Shown here piece by piece: positions 18,869 to 28,028 of a DNA stretch of 64,000 nucleotides. Origin of the DNA: CAWEFA01 sp963808135 (GTDB taxonomy: Bacteria; Bacteroidota; Bacteroidia; Bacteroidales; DTGW01). Positions within the stretch are counted from its first letter, which is position 1. Each line of letters starts with the position of its first letter. The stretch is from positions 124,001 through 188,000 of the forward strand of contig CAWEFA010000124.1 of the NCBI GenBank assembly GCA_963808135.1. Reading direction: 5' to 3'. The position numbers were made by a program, and so were the translations under genes. A model generated the notes under the pieces. It was not told the origin of the DNA. It made no database searches and saw nothing but the letters and a program-made list of their open reading frames with translations.

Positions 18869-20392
18869 TTGAAGTTGAAATTATTTAAAGCAAGCCAAGT
18901 TAAATTGATTGATAAATACACGATTGAAAATGAGCCAATTTCATCCATAAATTTGATGGAACGGTCAGCAATGCAATGCACAGCCTGGCTGATTAAAAAG
19001 TTTAACCGCACCCATAAAGTAATGGTTTTTGCCGGGTTTGGCAACAACAGTGGCGATGGAATGGCAATTGCCAGACAATTAGCTTTAAATGATTATTTGG
19101 TAGAAGTTTTCCTTATTAAAATTTCAGACAAACTTTCGCCCGATGCTTTATATAATCGTGATTTATTATTAAAAATCAGCTCTGTTTCGGTTAAAGAAAT
19201 TTCAGATACTTCACAATTGCCAATGCTTGGCGCGGATGATGTTGTAATAGATGCAATTTTTGGCTCCGGTCTTTCGCGGCCTCTTGAAGGGCTTGCTGCA
19301 GAAACCATTGCTTATTTAAACCGTTGCCAGGGGCATAAAATCGCAGTCGATATTCCTTCAGGCTTGCCAGGCGAAGGTTTAGCAAATGACGGCACTATTT
19401 TCAAAGCAAATTTTACATTAACTTTTCAATTTCCATTTTTATCTTTCTTTTTTCATGAAAATGAACCTTATGTTGGGAAATGGGTTAACCTTAATATTGG
19501 TCTGCATCAAAGGATAATTAACCAAACGCCAACCGATTATTATTTAACCGACATTTCTGATATTTCAATAAAAAAACGCCCGGAGTTTGGTAATAAAAGC
19601 GCTTTTGGCCATGCGTTGTTAATTGCAGGAAGTGCTGGAATGGCAGGAGCTGCAATACTTTCTGCCAAATCGTGTTTAAAAACAGGATGTGGTTTAGTTA
19701 CAACCCACATTCCAAAAAATTTAACCGGCATTTTGCAAACCGCATTCCCGGAAGCCATTGTAAGCATCGATTCATCGGAATCACATATTGCTTCGTTACC
19801 AGACTTAAAAAAATATTCGGCTATTGGCATCGGCCCGGGCTTGGGCACAAATAAAGAAACTTCAAAAATTATCCGGCAGCTTTTTGACCAGGTAGAAAAA
19901 CCTATTGTAATTGATGCCGATGCTTTGAATATTATATCACAGGATATTGAAATTATTAAATACATTCCAAAAGAAACTATAATTACACCTCACACTGGCG
20001 AATTCGACCGGCTTTTCGGAACTTCGGCGAACAGCTATGAAAGGTTTTTAAATATGAAAAGAATAGCGCAAGAGCTGAATATTTACATAGTTTTAAAAGG
20101 ACGATACACTGTCATAGCCTTTCCAGATGGTTCCTGCCATTTCAATAATACAGGAAATAATGGAATGGCAACTGCCGGGAGCGGCGATGTGCTTACCGGC
20201 ATAATTTTATCTTTGCTTGCCCAGGGTTACGATCCGCAAAAAGCCGCTGTTACAGGCGTATATTTACATGGTTTGGCCGGCGACCTCGCATCAGAGGAAT
20301 CAGGCCAGGAATCAATGATTGCTTCTGATATTATTCAAAATATTTCCAGTGCGTTCAAAAAAATTAAACTTTCAAAAAATGAAGAAGATTAG
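18869..20392 (+). CDS. nnr: bifunctional NAD(P)H-hydrate epimerase / ADP-dependent NAD(P)H-hydrate dehydratase
   Basis: Repairs hydrated NAD(P)H. The N-terminal YjeF_N epimerase domain (residues ~1-215) has the AGFGNNSGDGMAIAR loop and AVDIPSGLPGEG. The C-terminal ribokinase-like dehydratase domain has AFGHALLIAGSAGMAGAA, IGPGLGT, TPHTGEFDRLFG and NGMATAGSGDVLTGII. Length (507) fits the fused form. The start is a TTG at 18869, consistent with the LFKASQVKLIDKYTI beginning. Its last 14 bases overlap the next gene in a different frame, suggesting coupled translation. Confidence 0.93.
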   Translation: MKLKLFKASQVKLIDKYTIENEPISSINLMERSAMQCTAWLIKKFNRTHKVMVFAGFGNNSGDGMAIARQLALNDYLVEVFLIKISDKLSPDALYNRDLLLKISSVSVKEISDTSQLPMLGADDVVIDAIFGSGLSRPLEGLAAETIAYLNRCQGHKIAVDIPSGLPGEGLANDGTIFKANFTLTFQFPFLSFFFHENEPYVGKWVNLNIGLHQRIINQTPTDYYLTDISDISIKKRPEFGNKSAFGHALLIAGSAGMAGAAILSAKSCLKTGCGLVTTHIPKNLTGILQTAFPEAIVSIDSSESHIASLPDLKKYSAIGIGPGLGTNKETSKIIRQLFDQVEKPIVIDADALNIISQDIEIIKYIPKETIITPHTGEFDRLFGTSANSYERFLNMKRIAQELNIYIVLKGRYTVIAFPDGSCHFNNTGNNGMATAGSGDVLTGIILSLLAQGYDPQKAAVTGVYLHGLAGDLASEESGQESMIASDIIQNISSAFKKIKLSKNEED

Positions 20393-21470
20393 CGCTTTAT
20401 TCCTTTCTTTAAACATAATATATGTATTGTCTGGGCAGGGCATTGTCTCGGTTCAAAAGATAGGGGAATTTTCACCTAAAAATATCAATGACGTTTTTAT
20501 ATATGCGTTGCCTCGGACAACGCTTGCCATTAAAGTTGTAACAAAGAACACTAAAACTTACTGCGGGCCTTATTTTGCTTATGCTGAAGAATACTTGGGG
20601 CTAAAAAGCATTATTTCTGAAAATAAATCGGAATGGAGCATAGACAGTGTCGACATTTTTCCGATAAAGGAAGTCGATCCGGATGAGTTTTATGCCGTTA
20701 AAACCAAGAAAGGGTTCAATCCGAAATCATTATTTTATTTAACTGAATCGGGTTTTATTCTCGATCCTTCATTTAAAAGTGAATTGACGCAAATTAACTT
20801 TGGGGAAATTTCTATAAATGATAATTCATCAAATGAATTTAAGGAGCTTTCGATGCAAAAATTTTATTATGGCAAGTCCGATACTTTTTATAAAACTGTT
20901 ATAAGAGATTCAGCATACATCAGAATACCTTTAACAAAGACAAAAGAAGAGATGAAAAGCCTTAAAGATAAAGCAAAGGAAGCTGCAGATGTAATTATTA
21001 AAATCAGGCAACGTAAATTTGAAATGATTTTATCGGAAGATGGAGCTTTGCCAGAAGTTAAGTCATTCAGAATGGCTTTAGATGAAATGAACCGTCTTGA
21101 AGAATATTACCTCGAATTGTTTATAGGGCGAAGCATAACAACCACTTACACAACATGGTTTTATTATACGCCAATTGCATCAACTAAGGAAACTCAATTT
21201 GAGATATTCCGTTTCTCACCTAAAAGCGGCATTTCTGATCGGACTATTTCTTCTGCCACTCCGGTATTTCTAACATTTGAAAAGGACAATAATACAAAAA
21301 GCCTGAACGAATGGCTGCAAAATGCAAAATGTACTTCTAAAAATCAACTTTATTACCGGATACCTGATGCCGCTATCGTAAATGTTATTTGGAAAGGCAA
21401 TTTACTTGCTTCTAAAAAAATATTGATTTCTCAATTCGGCGCTATAGTTCCGTTTCCTGTTAATAAATAG
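20379..21470 (+). CDS. DUF4831 family secreted protein
   Basis: A 363-residue protein. The ATG at 20379 (MKKISALFLSLNIIYVLSGQG) opens a signal peptide, so I prefer it to an upstream in-frame start. The body (YALPRTTLAIKVV, CGPYFAYAEEYLGL, near-terminal GLPYRIPD-like YRIPDAAIVNV) matches my memory of the Bacteroidota DUF4831 family, which is of unknown function. There are no catalytic motifs. It overlaps the upstream nnr gene by 14 bases and converges on gpsA. Family call is from recall, not a search. Confidence 0.75.
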   Translation: MKKISALFLSLNIIYVLSGQGIVSVQKIGEFSPKNINDVFIYALPRTTLAIKVVTKNTKTYCGPYFAYAEEYLGLKSIISENKSEWSIDSVDIFPIKEVDPDEFYAVKTKKGFNPKSLFYLTESGFILDPSFKSELTQINFGEISINDNSSNEFKELSMQKFYYGKSDTFYKTVIRDSAYIRIPLTKTKEEMKSLKDKAKEAADVIIKIRQRKFEMILSEDGALPEVKSFRMALDEMNRLEEYYLELFIGRSITTTYTTWFYYTPIASTKETQFEIFRFSPKSGISDRTISSATPVFLTFEKDNNTKSLNEWLQNAKCTSKNQLYYRIPDAAIVNVIWKGNLLASKKILISQFGAIVPFPVNK

Positions 21471-21546
21471 TGATGCTTAAAAAAAATCAGGCATAATAGC
21501 TTTAAATAATACATTCCAACCGGCAATTTCAATACAATTGCTATTA

Positions 21547-22540
21547 TTATTTTAATTTTTGGGCCAACAACTTAACCTCTGAAGCAGGATTCGACTTATC
21601 GTAAAGTATTTTATAAACTGTTTCGGCAATGGGCATTCGAACTTTGTATTTATGATTTATCTCATTTATGCTTTTACACGCATAATAACCCTCAGCTTCC
21701 ATGTTAAGTTCCATCATAGCTGATTTTACAGTATACCCTTTACCTATCATATTACCAAAAGTACGGTTCCGGCTGAATTGGGAATAGGCAGTTACCAGTA
21801 AATCGCCAAGGTAAACCGAATGGAAAAGATGCCTTTCACGTTCAAATACTTTTGCAAGAAACCGTTCCATTTCCCGAATTGCATTTGAAATATACACAGC
21901 ATTAAAATTATCGCCATAGCCCAAACCATGACAAATACCTGCGCCTAAAGCATAAATGTTTTTTAGAACAGCGCCAAATTCAATTCCATAAATATCGTCG
22001 GAAATTACTGTATGGATAAAAGGACATGATACTGAGCTTAGCTGTTATTTGGGCGTCATTTTCAAATTCAGTGGCAATTGTAAGGTACGATAATCTTTCC
22101 ATAGCAATTTCTTCGGCATGGCAAGGCCCGGAAATAACCCCAACGTGGTTATAAGGTATGCTGAATTGTTCCTGGAAATATTCGGTAACCGTAACATTAT
22201 CCTCAGGAATAAGTCCTTTAACTGCATTAATTAAAAACCGTCCGCTAAAGTCAATATCTGTAGTTCCCATCAAACCTTTTATATATGCCGATGGCACCGC
22301 AAAAATAATAATCCCGGAACTTTCAATAGCATCCTTAATGTTGTTATGCAAATGAATTTTCGAGGGATCAAATTCTACAGAGCTGGTATATTTTGGATTA
22401 TGGTGGTATTTTTTGATATGGTCGATTATCTCTTGTTCATAAATATACCAATTAAACGTCGTTACATTATATGAAACCATTTTTGCCAGCGCCGTTGCCC
22501 AGCTTCCTCCTCCGATTATTGAAACAGTAGGTAATGACAT
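21547..22540 (-). CDS. gpsA: glycerol-3-phosphate dehydrogenase [NAD(P)+] (frameshifted)
   Basis: Makes sn-glycerol 3-phosphate from dihydroxyacetone phosphate for phospholipids. The N-terminal part (21980..22540) has the nucleotide-binding GGGSWATALAKM, FAVPSAYI and SGPCHAEEIA. The C-terminal part (21547..21924) has FLAKVF, GDLLVTAYSQFSRNR and PIAETVYKILY. Between about 22015 and 22035 the frame changes. Read in the alternate frame, the gap gives TVISDDIYGIEFGAVLKNIYALGAG, with the conserved lysine, so this is one gene. A single-base deletion in a normally essential enzyme points to a sequence error. It lies downstream of trpA on the same strand. Confidence 0.88.
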
Positions 22541-22725
22541 TTATTCAGCTTATTTATTTCAACATTAAAAGCCTGCAAAATAATAGAAAGCTTTGAAATC
22601 TGCCAGTGATTAAGCTTTTTTATTCTTAATTTTTTATTAATAGAAAAAAATAAATATATAAATAATTATAATTCAGAATTTTATAAAAAACAAGGATTCG
22701 AAATATAACTTGTAGAATTGTATAT

Positions 22726-23493
22726 TTAAAGTATTTCTTTAACGAAATCGTTTATTTTTTTATCAATTTCGCCGTCTTTATCCAAAGCTTTAATAAATGC
22801 AGTTCCGATAATTGCGCCACGGGCATATTTACAGGCATTCTGAAATGTGGGTTTATCTTTTATGCCGAAGCCTACAACAAGTGGGTTTTTAAGTTTCATC
22901 CCGGCCATTTTCTCAAAATATGACCGGGAAAGGTTCAAATCTTTTCCACTACCGGTTGTAGAATAGCTTGAAACCATGTAAACGAAACCTTTTGAAATAC
23001 TATCGATCTTTTTTATACGTTCTTCCAAAGTTTGCGGGGTAACAAGAAAAATATCATACAACCCGTTTTCTTCGAAAAACCCTGCATATTTTTCTTCATA
23101 TTCGTCCATAGGCAAATCGGGCAAAATAAGGCCGTCTATACCGACTTCGCCGCATTTTATGCAAAATTCTTCAATTCCAAACCTGTAAACCGGGTTTAGA
23201 TAGCCCATAAGCAGCAACGGTATTGTAACTTCTTTACGAATATCTTTCAGCTGCTCGAACAGCAATTTTAGCGACATGCCATTTTTCAAAGCAACCTGGC
23301 TGCTTTGCTGAATTACAGGGCCGTCGGCCATAGGATCGGAAAAAGGCATCCCGATTTCAACCATATCAACGCCTGCTTTCTCAAGCGTTTTTATTATAGG
23401 CACGGTATCATTCAACAACGGATGACCGGCTGTAAAATACACTGACAAAATGCTTCCTTTTTTAGTTTGGAACAATTGATCTATGCGGTTCAT
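22726..23493 (-). CDS. trpA: tryptophan synthase alpha chain
   Basis: Cleaves indole-3-glycerol phosphate to indole and G3P; indole is channelled to TrpB. The catalytic glutamate is in VEIGMPFSDPMADGPVIQ. The GYLNPVYRFG, LILPDLPMDEYEEKY and phosphate-binding GFGIKDK/GAIIGTAF segments are present. Length 255 is normal. It is the last gene of the trp operon, separated from trpB by an IVP gene flanked by inverted CTGAAGT repeats. Confidence 0.96.
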   Translation of the reverse strand: MNRIDQLFQTKKGSILSVYFTAGHPLLNDTVPIIKTLEKAGVDMVEIGMPFSDPMADGPVIQQSSQVALKNGMSLKLLFEQLKDIRKEVTIPLLLMGYLNPVYRFGIEEFCIKCGEVGIDGLILPDLPMDEYEEKYAGFFEENGLYDIFLVTPQTLEERIKKIDSISKGFVYMVSSYSTTGSGKDLNLSRSYFEKMAGMKLKNPLVVGFGIKDKPTFQNACKYARGAIIGTAFIKALDKDGEIDKKINDFVKEIL

Positions 23494-23531
23494 TGTTTTT
23501 ATTTAATTAGAAGTTCTGAAGATCTGAATAT

Positions 23532-24023
23532 CTGAAGTACAGAAGTTATGAAGTACTGAAATATTGCATCCATTAGTTTGTTTTTTGAGATAAAGAAATA
23601 GAATAACAATAATTGTTTATCAATTTTCTTGCCATATCAAGGTTTAATGAAAGTTTTTCAAATGTGGCGCTGTTAATATAGTTTAGGTCTCTTGAAAGTA
23701 TAAGAAAATAATTACATTCTTCCATTGATCCTTGTAAAATATTGTAAAACCTTAGTTTATCTGCTTTGCCTTTCTTTCTGTAACCTTCGGCAATATTAGC
23801 AGCTATAGAAACTACAGCCCGTCTGAATTGTGATACTAACCCAAACATCTCACTTTTAGGAAATTGTTCTGATATATTATAAATTTCTAAAACAAATTTA
23901 TGTGCCTCCTTCCAAGCATCTAAATCTTGAAATGATTTTGTAATTTGCTTCATCTTAATGTATTTAATTATTAATTATATTGCTCATTCAAAAATTCAGA
24001 ACTTCAGTACTTCAGAACTTCAG
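23532..24023. mobile_element. IVS-like intercistronic element: inverted repeats bracketing an IVP gene
   Basis: The left arm 23532-23560 and the reverse complement of the right arm 23995-24023 agree at 24 of 29 positions. Both are built from CTGAAGTnC units, with more such units around 23510. In the operon mRNA the arms could pair and place the IVP ORF in the loop, as for intervening sequences in 23S rRNA. The right arm runs into the 3' end of trpB and supplies its last codons (L-K-F-stop). Mobility is inferred, not shown; no transposase is present. Confidence 0.6.
23573..23953 (-). CDS. four-helix bundle protein (23S rRNA intervening-sequence protein family)
   Basis: A 126-residue all-helical protein of the S23/IVP family. 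The landmarks are FQDLDAWKEAHKFVLEIY, FPKSEMFGLVSQFRRAVVSIAANIAEGYRRK-like, and LINNYC near the end. In other bacteria this family is encoded inside 23S rRNA intervening sequences, and it is related to the Avd protein of diversity-generating retroelements. Here it sits between trpB and trpA, in the operon's direction, inside inverted repeats. It has no obvious role in tryptophan synthesis and looks like a passenger. Molecular function is unknown. Confidence 0.88.
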   Translation of the reverse strand: MKQITKSFQDLDAWKEAHKFVLEIYNISEQFPKSEMFGLVSQFRRAVVSIAANIAEGYRKKGKADKLRFYNILQGSMEECNYFLILSRDLNYINSATFEKLSLNLDMARKLINNYCYSISLSQKTN

Positions 24024-25211
24024 TGCTTCAGCTTCTTTAAGATATTCCAAATAAGCTTCCATGTCCTTATCCCCTCTGCCGGATAAGTTCACTACAACAT
24101 GTTCATTTGAAGAAAACTTTATTTTATCAAGCGCCGCCAAAGCATGCGCTGATTCGAGCGCCGGGATAATGCCTTCCATTTGTGTCAGCATCATTGCTGC
24201 TTTAAGGGCTTCATCATCGGTAGCGTTAAGAAATTTAACACGGTTTGTTTTAAATAAATGAGAATGTTGCGGACCTATTCCCGGATAATCCAATCCCGCT
24301 GAAATTGAATAAGGCTCGGTAATTTGGCCATCATCGTTTTGCATTAACAAGGTTTTAGCGCCATGAATAATACCGGGTTTCCCGCAAACCATGGTTGCTG
24401 CTGTTTCATTTGTATCAATGCCTTTACCTGCGGCTTCAACCGCAACAAGTTTAACAGCTTCATCATTTAAATAATGATAGAAAGCGCCGATTGCGTTGCT
24501 GCCGCCGCCGACGCAGGCAATTATATAATCCGGGTTCTCATTGCCGGTTTTTTCTTTTAATTGCCATTTCATTTCTTCGCTTATTATCGATTGAAAGCGC
24601 GAAACCAGGTCGGGATATGGATGCGGCCCAACTACCGAACCGATTATATAATGAGTGTCTACAGGGTTTGAAATCCAGTCCCTCAGCGCTTCATTCGTAG
24701 CATCCTTGAGTGTTTTGTTTCCGCTGCGCACAGGGACAACTTCAGCGCCAAGCATTTTCATGCGTGCAACATTAGGCGCCTGGCGCTTAATGTCGGTATC
24801 GCCCATATAAACAAAGCATTTCACATTCATGAGGGCGCATACGGTAGCGGTGGCAACCCCATGCTGGCCTGCTCCGGTTTCAGCAATTATACGGGTTTTA
24901 CCCAAATAGCGAGCAAGAATAATTTGTCCGATTGTGTTATTTATTTTATGCGCGCCTGTATGGTTTAAATCTTCCCGTTTAAGATAAATATTGGTTTTAT
25001 AATAATCCGAAAGCCGTTTGGCTTTATAAAGTGGGCTCGGGCGTCCAACATAATCGCGCATCAATTGGTCGAACTCTTTTTTAAATGCTTCGCTGTTTAT
25101 TATTTTGAGATAACGATTGCGCAATTCCTCAATATTGTGATACAACATTTCGGGAATATATGCGCCGCCATATTCCCCATAATAACCACGTTCGTTTACC
25201 TGGTAATCCAT
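24012..25211 (-). CDS. trpB: tryptophan synthase beta chain
   Basis: PLP enzyme joining indole with L-serine to give tryptophan. PLP lysine is in LNHTGAHKINNTIGQ. AETGAGQHGVATATVCAL, the CVGGGSNAIG phosphate loop and SAGLDYPGIGP are conserved. It is 399 residues long and a TrpB1-type subunit. The last residues (EALKF) are encoded within the CTGAAGT repeat that starts the adjacent IVP element, so the native C-terminus may have been altered by the insertion. It follows trpF after about 50 bases. Confidence 0.96.
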   Translation of the reverse strand: MDYQVNERGYYGEYGGAYIPEMLYHNIEELRNRYLKIINSEAFKKEFDQLMRDYVGRPSPLYKAKRLSDYYKTNIYLKREDLNHTGAHKINNTIGQIILARYLGKTRIIAETGAGQHGVATATVCALMNVKCFVYMGDTDIKRQAPNVARMKMLGAEVVPVRSGNKTLKDATNEALRDWISNPVDTHYIIGSVVGPHPYPDLVSRFQSIISEEMKWQLKEKTGNENPDYIIACVGGGSNAIGAFYHYLNDEAVKLVAVEAAGKGIDTNETAATMVCGKPGIIHGAKTLLMQNDDGQITEPYSISAGLDYPGIGPQHSHLFKTNRVKFLNATDDEALKAAMMLTQMEGIIPALESAHALAALDKIKFSSNEHVVVNLSGRGDKDMEAYLEYLKEAEALKF

Positions 25212-25261
25212 ACAAATATTCTTTTATAATTTAAATGTCTTAATTTTTTAAAATTTAACAA

Positions 25262-25966
25262 TCAATTTAAATCGTTAATAAAATTTTTAATCAGCCCTAT
25301 ATCCTTTATACCGGGTTTAATTTCAAATTTGCTGTTAATATCAATTGCATAAAGCCCTTCTAAACAAAGACTTTTTATAGTACTTGCATCGACTGGCGAA
25401 ATACCGCCGCTAATAAAATATGGCAATGCAGGCTTTTGATGTTGTAATATTTCCCAATTAAATTTTTGGCCGCTTCCCCCATAAAGCTCTCCGGGAGTAT
25501 CAAACAGGAAATAATTACAGGCAGGTTGATATCCTGCTGTTTCGCAAATGTTCATTTCTGAACCAACCTTGAAAGCTTTTATTACTTTAAAGCCTCTTTT
25601 CATAACTTCTTCACAATAATCAGGTATTTCACTTCCATGAAGCTGGACACAATCAAGACGATTTTCTTCAGCAGTTCTTAAAAGCCCTTTCAATGGACAA
25701 TCGACAAAAACACCAACTTTTTGAATGTATCCCGGAATTATTTCCAATATTGAGGGATCAATTTTTGAGCCCACATACCTGGGCGACGGCGGATAAAAAA
25801 TAAAACCGATATAATCTACAGGCAGTTGAACCAACTGCTTAACATTTTCATATTCACGCATGCCACAAACTTTTATCTTTAACCTCCGCGAAACTTTAGG
25901 TTTAGAACCCTGAATTTGACTGTCCGTGTTTATTTTCTTAATATCTTTCATAATCCGGTTACTCAT
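25262..25966 (-). CDS. trpF: phosphoribosylanthranilate isomerase
   Basis: Amadori isomerase of the tryptophan pathway (PRA to CdRP). The core begins at LKIKVCGMREYENV (conserved catalytic cysteine), with VDYIGFIFYPPSPRYV, VGVFVD, VQLHGSE, FLFDTPG and PYFISGGISPVDA. The encoded N-terminus carries about 28 extra polar residues (MSNRIMKDIKKIN...) before the core. The ATG here is the only good in-frame start, so the extension may be real. It begins 13 bases after trpC ends. Confidence 0.94.
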   Translation of the reverse strand: MSNRIMKDIKKINTDSQIQGSKPKVSRRLKIKVCGMREYENVKQLVQLPVDYIGFIFYPPSPRYVGSKIDPSILEIIPGYIQKVGVFVDCPLKGLLRTAEENRLDCVQLHGSEIPDYCEEVMKRGFKVIKAFKVGSEMNICETAGYQPACNYFLFDTPGELYGGSGQKFNWEILQHQKPALPYFISGGISPVDASTIKSLCLEGLYAIDINSKFEIKPGIKDIGLIKNFINDLN

Positions 25967-25979
25967 TATTGTGCTGAAC

Positions 25980-26774
25980 CTAGGGAATTATTGATTTTAA
26001 TTGATTAATAAATTCCGCGCAAGCATTTTCAGGCTGCTGAGCGCGCATAAAATATTCGCCCATTAAGAAACCATTAAATCCAATGCTCTTTAAATCCCTT
26101 ATAATATCAGGCGAATCGATACCGCTTTCGGCAATTTTAACAAAATCACCGGGTAATTGCGATGCCAATTTTTTTGAATGGCCTAAATCAACTTTGAAAT
26201 CTTTCAGGTTGCGATTGTTAATGCCTATCAGGTCAATGACCGGCGAAATTTTATCAATTTCCTTTTCATCATGAAGCTCCAGCAATATTTCAAGTTCCAG
26301 CGATTTTGCAAGTTTCGCTAATTTATCAATTTCGTTTTTTGTAAGGCAGGCAGCTATGAGCAATATCACATCAGCGCCAATCGATTTTGATTCTATCACC
26401 TGGTACTCGTCCACAATAAATTCTTTCCGAAGCATAGAGCATGAATTAACTTGGCGGGCTTTTAAAAAATCGTCGTTTGAGCCGCCAAAATATTTTTCAT
26501 CTGTGAGAACCGAGAGTGCGGATGCGCCGGCGCTAATGTATCCCAAAGTTGTTTTTTCAACATCGGCAAGTTTATTAATTATTCCTTTTGAAGGCGATTT
26601 ACGTTTAAATTCGGCAATTATCCCCATTGCAACTGGTCGCAAGAGGGTTTGTTTTAAAGATATAGGCTTAGCCTCGAAAAAATTACTTTTTTCAAGAAGT
26701 TTTATCGGGTACAATTCTTTTTGCTTTGCGACTTCCTTATATTTATATTGAACTATTTCTTCAAGGATGGTCAT
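25980..26774 (-). CDS. trpC: indole-3-glycerol phosphate synthase
   Basis: Ring closure of CdRP to indole-3-glycerol phosphate. Motifs in order: IAEFKRKSPSKG, LSVLTDEKYFGG, LRKEFIVDEYQV, GADVILLIAA, EILLELHDEKEI, IGINNRNLKDF and KIAESGI. Length 264 is normal for a stand-alone TrpC. The gap to trpD upstream (26775-26882) holds a CTGAAGT-type hairpin array but no gene. Confidence 0.96.
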   Translation of the reverse strand: MTILEEIVQYKYKEVAKQKELYPIKLLEKSNFFEAKPISLKQTLLRPVAMGIIAEFKRKSPSKGIINKLADVEKTTLGYISAGASALSVLTDEKYFGGSNDDFLKARQVNSCSMLRKEFIVDEYQVIESKSIGADVILLIAACLTKNEIDKLAKLAKSLELEILLELHDEKEIDKISPVIDLIGINNRNLKDFKVDLGHSKKLASQLPGDFVKIAESGIDSPDIIRDLKSIGFNGFLMGEYFMRAQQPENACAEFINQLKSIIP

Positions 26775-26802
26775 ATACCTTATTTTAATGTTATGATCTG
26801 AA

Positions 26803-26880
26803 GTTCGGAAAATCTGAAGTTCTGAAGTACTGAAGTACTGAATATCTGAAGATTTGAACTTCCGAACTTCAGAACTTCCG
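26803..26880. repeat. CTGAAGT-type inverted repeat array without ORF
   Basis: Degenerate CTGAAGTnC units in one sense (from 26809) followed by the same units inverted (up to 26880), e.g. CTGAAGTTCGGAA pairing with TTCCGAACTTCAG. It is the same repeat family as the arms around the IVP gene between trpB and trpA. It fills the trpD-trpC spacer and could form a long mRNA hairpin. Confidence 0.7.
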
Positions 26881-26882
26881 AA

Positions 26883-27880
26883 TTACTTAGGTTGCATATC
26901 CATTAGCTTTTTCAATGCTTTTAATGCTTTGCCGCTATTCAATGATTCACGGGCTTTTTCGATACAATCTGGGTACGATTGCCCGGGGTTCAAACATTTT
27001 AATGCAACAGAGGCATTGGCCAAAACCACATCAACCTGTGCCTTCGTTCCTTTGCCTTCTAAAACTTTAACAAACAAATCAACGGATTCATTCACTGTTG
27101 CACCGCTTGCCAATTCTTCGGGTTTGGTTTGGGACAAACCCAATGATTCCGGCACCATTATAGCCTCAAAATTTCTTGAGATTATCTTAAATTCCGATGT
27201 TAATGAAATCTCATCATACCCGTCGAGGCTAAAAAGGATTATAAAATTTTTATCGGTTAATTGATACAAATATGTATAAATACGCGACAATTCCAGGCTA
27301 TAAACCCCTACCATTTGGTTTTTTGGGAATGTTGGATTAACCATAGGGCCTAACACGTTGAAAAAAGTTTTCACGCCCAAATCCTTACGGACAGGGGCTA
27401 CATTTTTCATGGCAGGATTAAACAGCGGCGCGTGTAAATAGCAAAAGCCGGTAGTTTCGAGTTCGGTTTTAAGTTTCCCGGCATCGCTTAGAATTTATAA
27501 CCAAGAGTTTCCATAATGTTCGAGGAACCACAACCTGATGAAACCCCATAATTGCCATGCTTTGTAACCATAGCCCCGGCGCCTGCAACTATAAATGAAG
27601 CAAGGGTAGATATATTGAATGTATTCTTGCCATCGCCGCCGGTCCCGCACAGGTCGATTGTGTTATAACCGTTTAAATTAATAGGAATGCACAAGCCTAA
27701 CATTGCATCGCGAAAACCCGATAATTCTTCAACTGTAATATTCCGCATAATATAAACACTGATAAAAGAAGCTATTTGGCTATGATTGTAAATTCCCTGG
27801 GCAATATTGGTTAGAACCGTTTTAGCCTCTTCGCGTGTTAAAGTTTTATGGGAATACAGGTAGTTTAAGATTTCTTTCAT
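26883..27880 (-). CDS. trpD: anthranilate phosphoribosyltransferase (frameshifted)
   Basis: Transfers phosphoribosyl from PRPP to anthranilate. The N-terminal piece (27488..27880) carries LYSHKTLTREEA, LCGTGGDGKNTFNIST and VTKHGNYGVSSGCGSSN. The C-terminal piece (26883..27410) carries APVRKDLGVKTFFNVLGPMVNP and GYDEISL. Shifting frame near 27485 restores (L/I)LSDAGKLKTELETTGFCYLHAPLFNPAM across 27411-27487, so it is one gene of about 330 codons. A missing T in the TTCTTA context is the simplest explanation. All other trp genes except this one are uninterrupted. Confidence 0.9.
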
Positions 27881-27940
27881 GGTATTAAAATTTAGTAATT
27901 GTGAATAGTGAAGTTGTGAACATAAAGAATATTAAGTTTT

Positions 27941-28024
27941 TCAAATTGATGATTTTGCAATTGCCCTGCAATAATTATTAAGCAGCTTACTGCATAATTC
28001 AATATCATTATCAAGTTTTTTAAA
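27941..28024 (-). pseudogene. C-terminal remnant of an IVP four-helix-bundle gene
   Basis: 27 codons plus stop directly after the trpG stop read FKKLDNDIELCSKLLNNYC then RAIAKSSI. This aligns with the end of the IVP at 23573..23953 (FEKLSLNLDMARKLINNYC). The N-terminal three quarters are missing, deleted up to the trpG boundary. It is evidence that an IVP gene once sat in the trpG-trpD spacer as well. Confidence 0.65.
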
Positions 28025-28028
28025 GTTT

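Noticed and set aside
22541..22725. tRNA or small RNA in the trpA-gpsA spacer
   Set aside because: No cloverleaf, T-loop (GGTTCGA) or strong hairpin was found; the spacer is plain AT-rich sequence.
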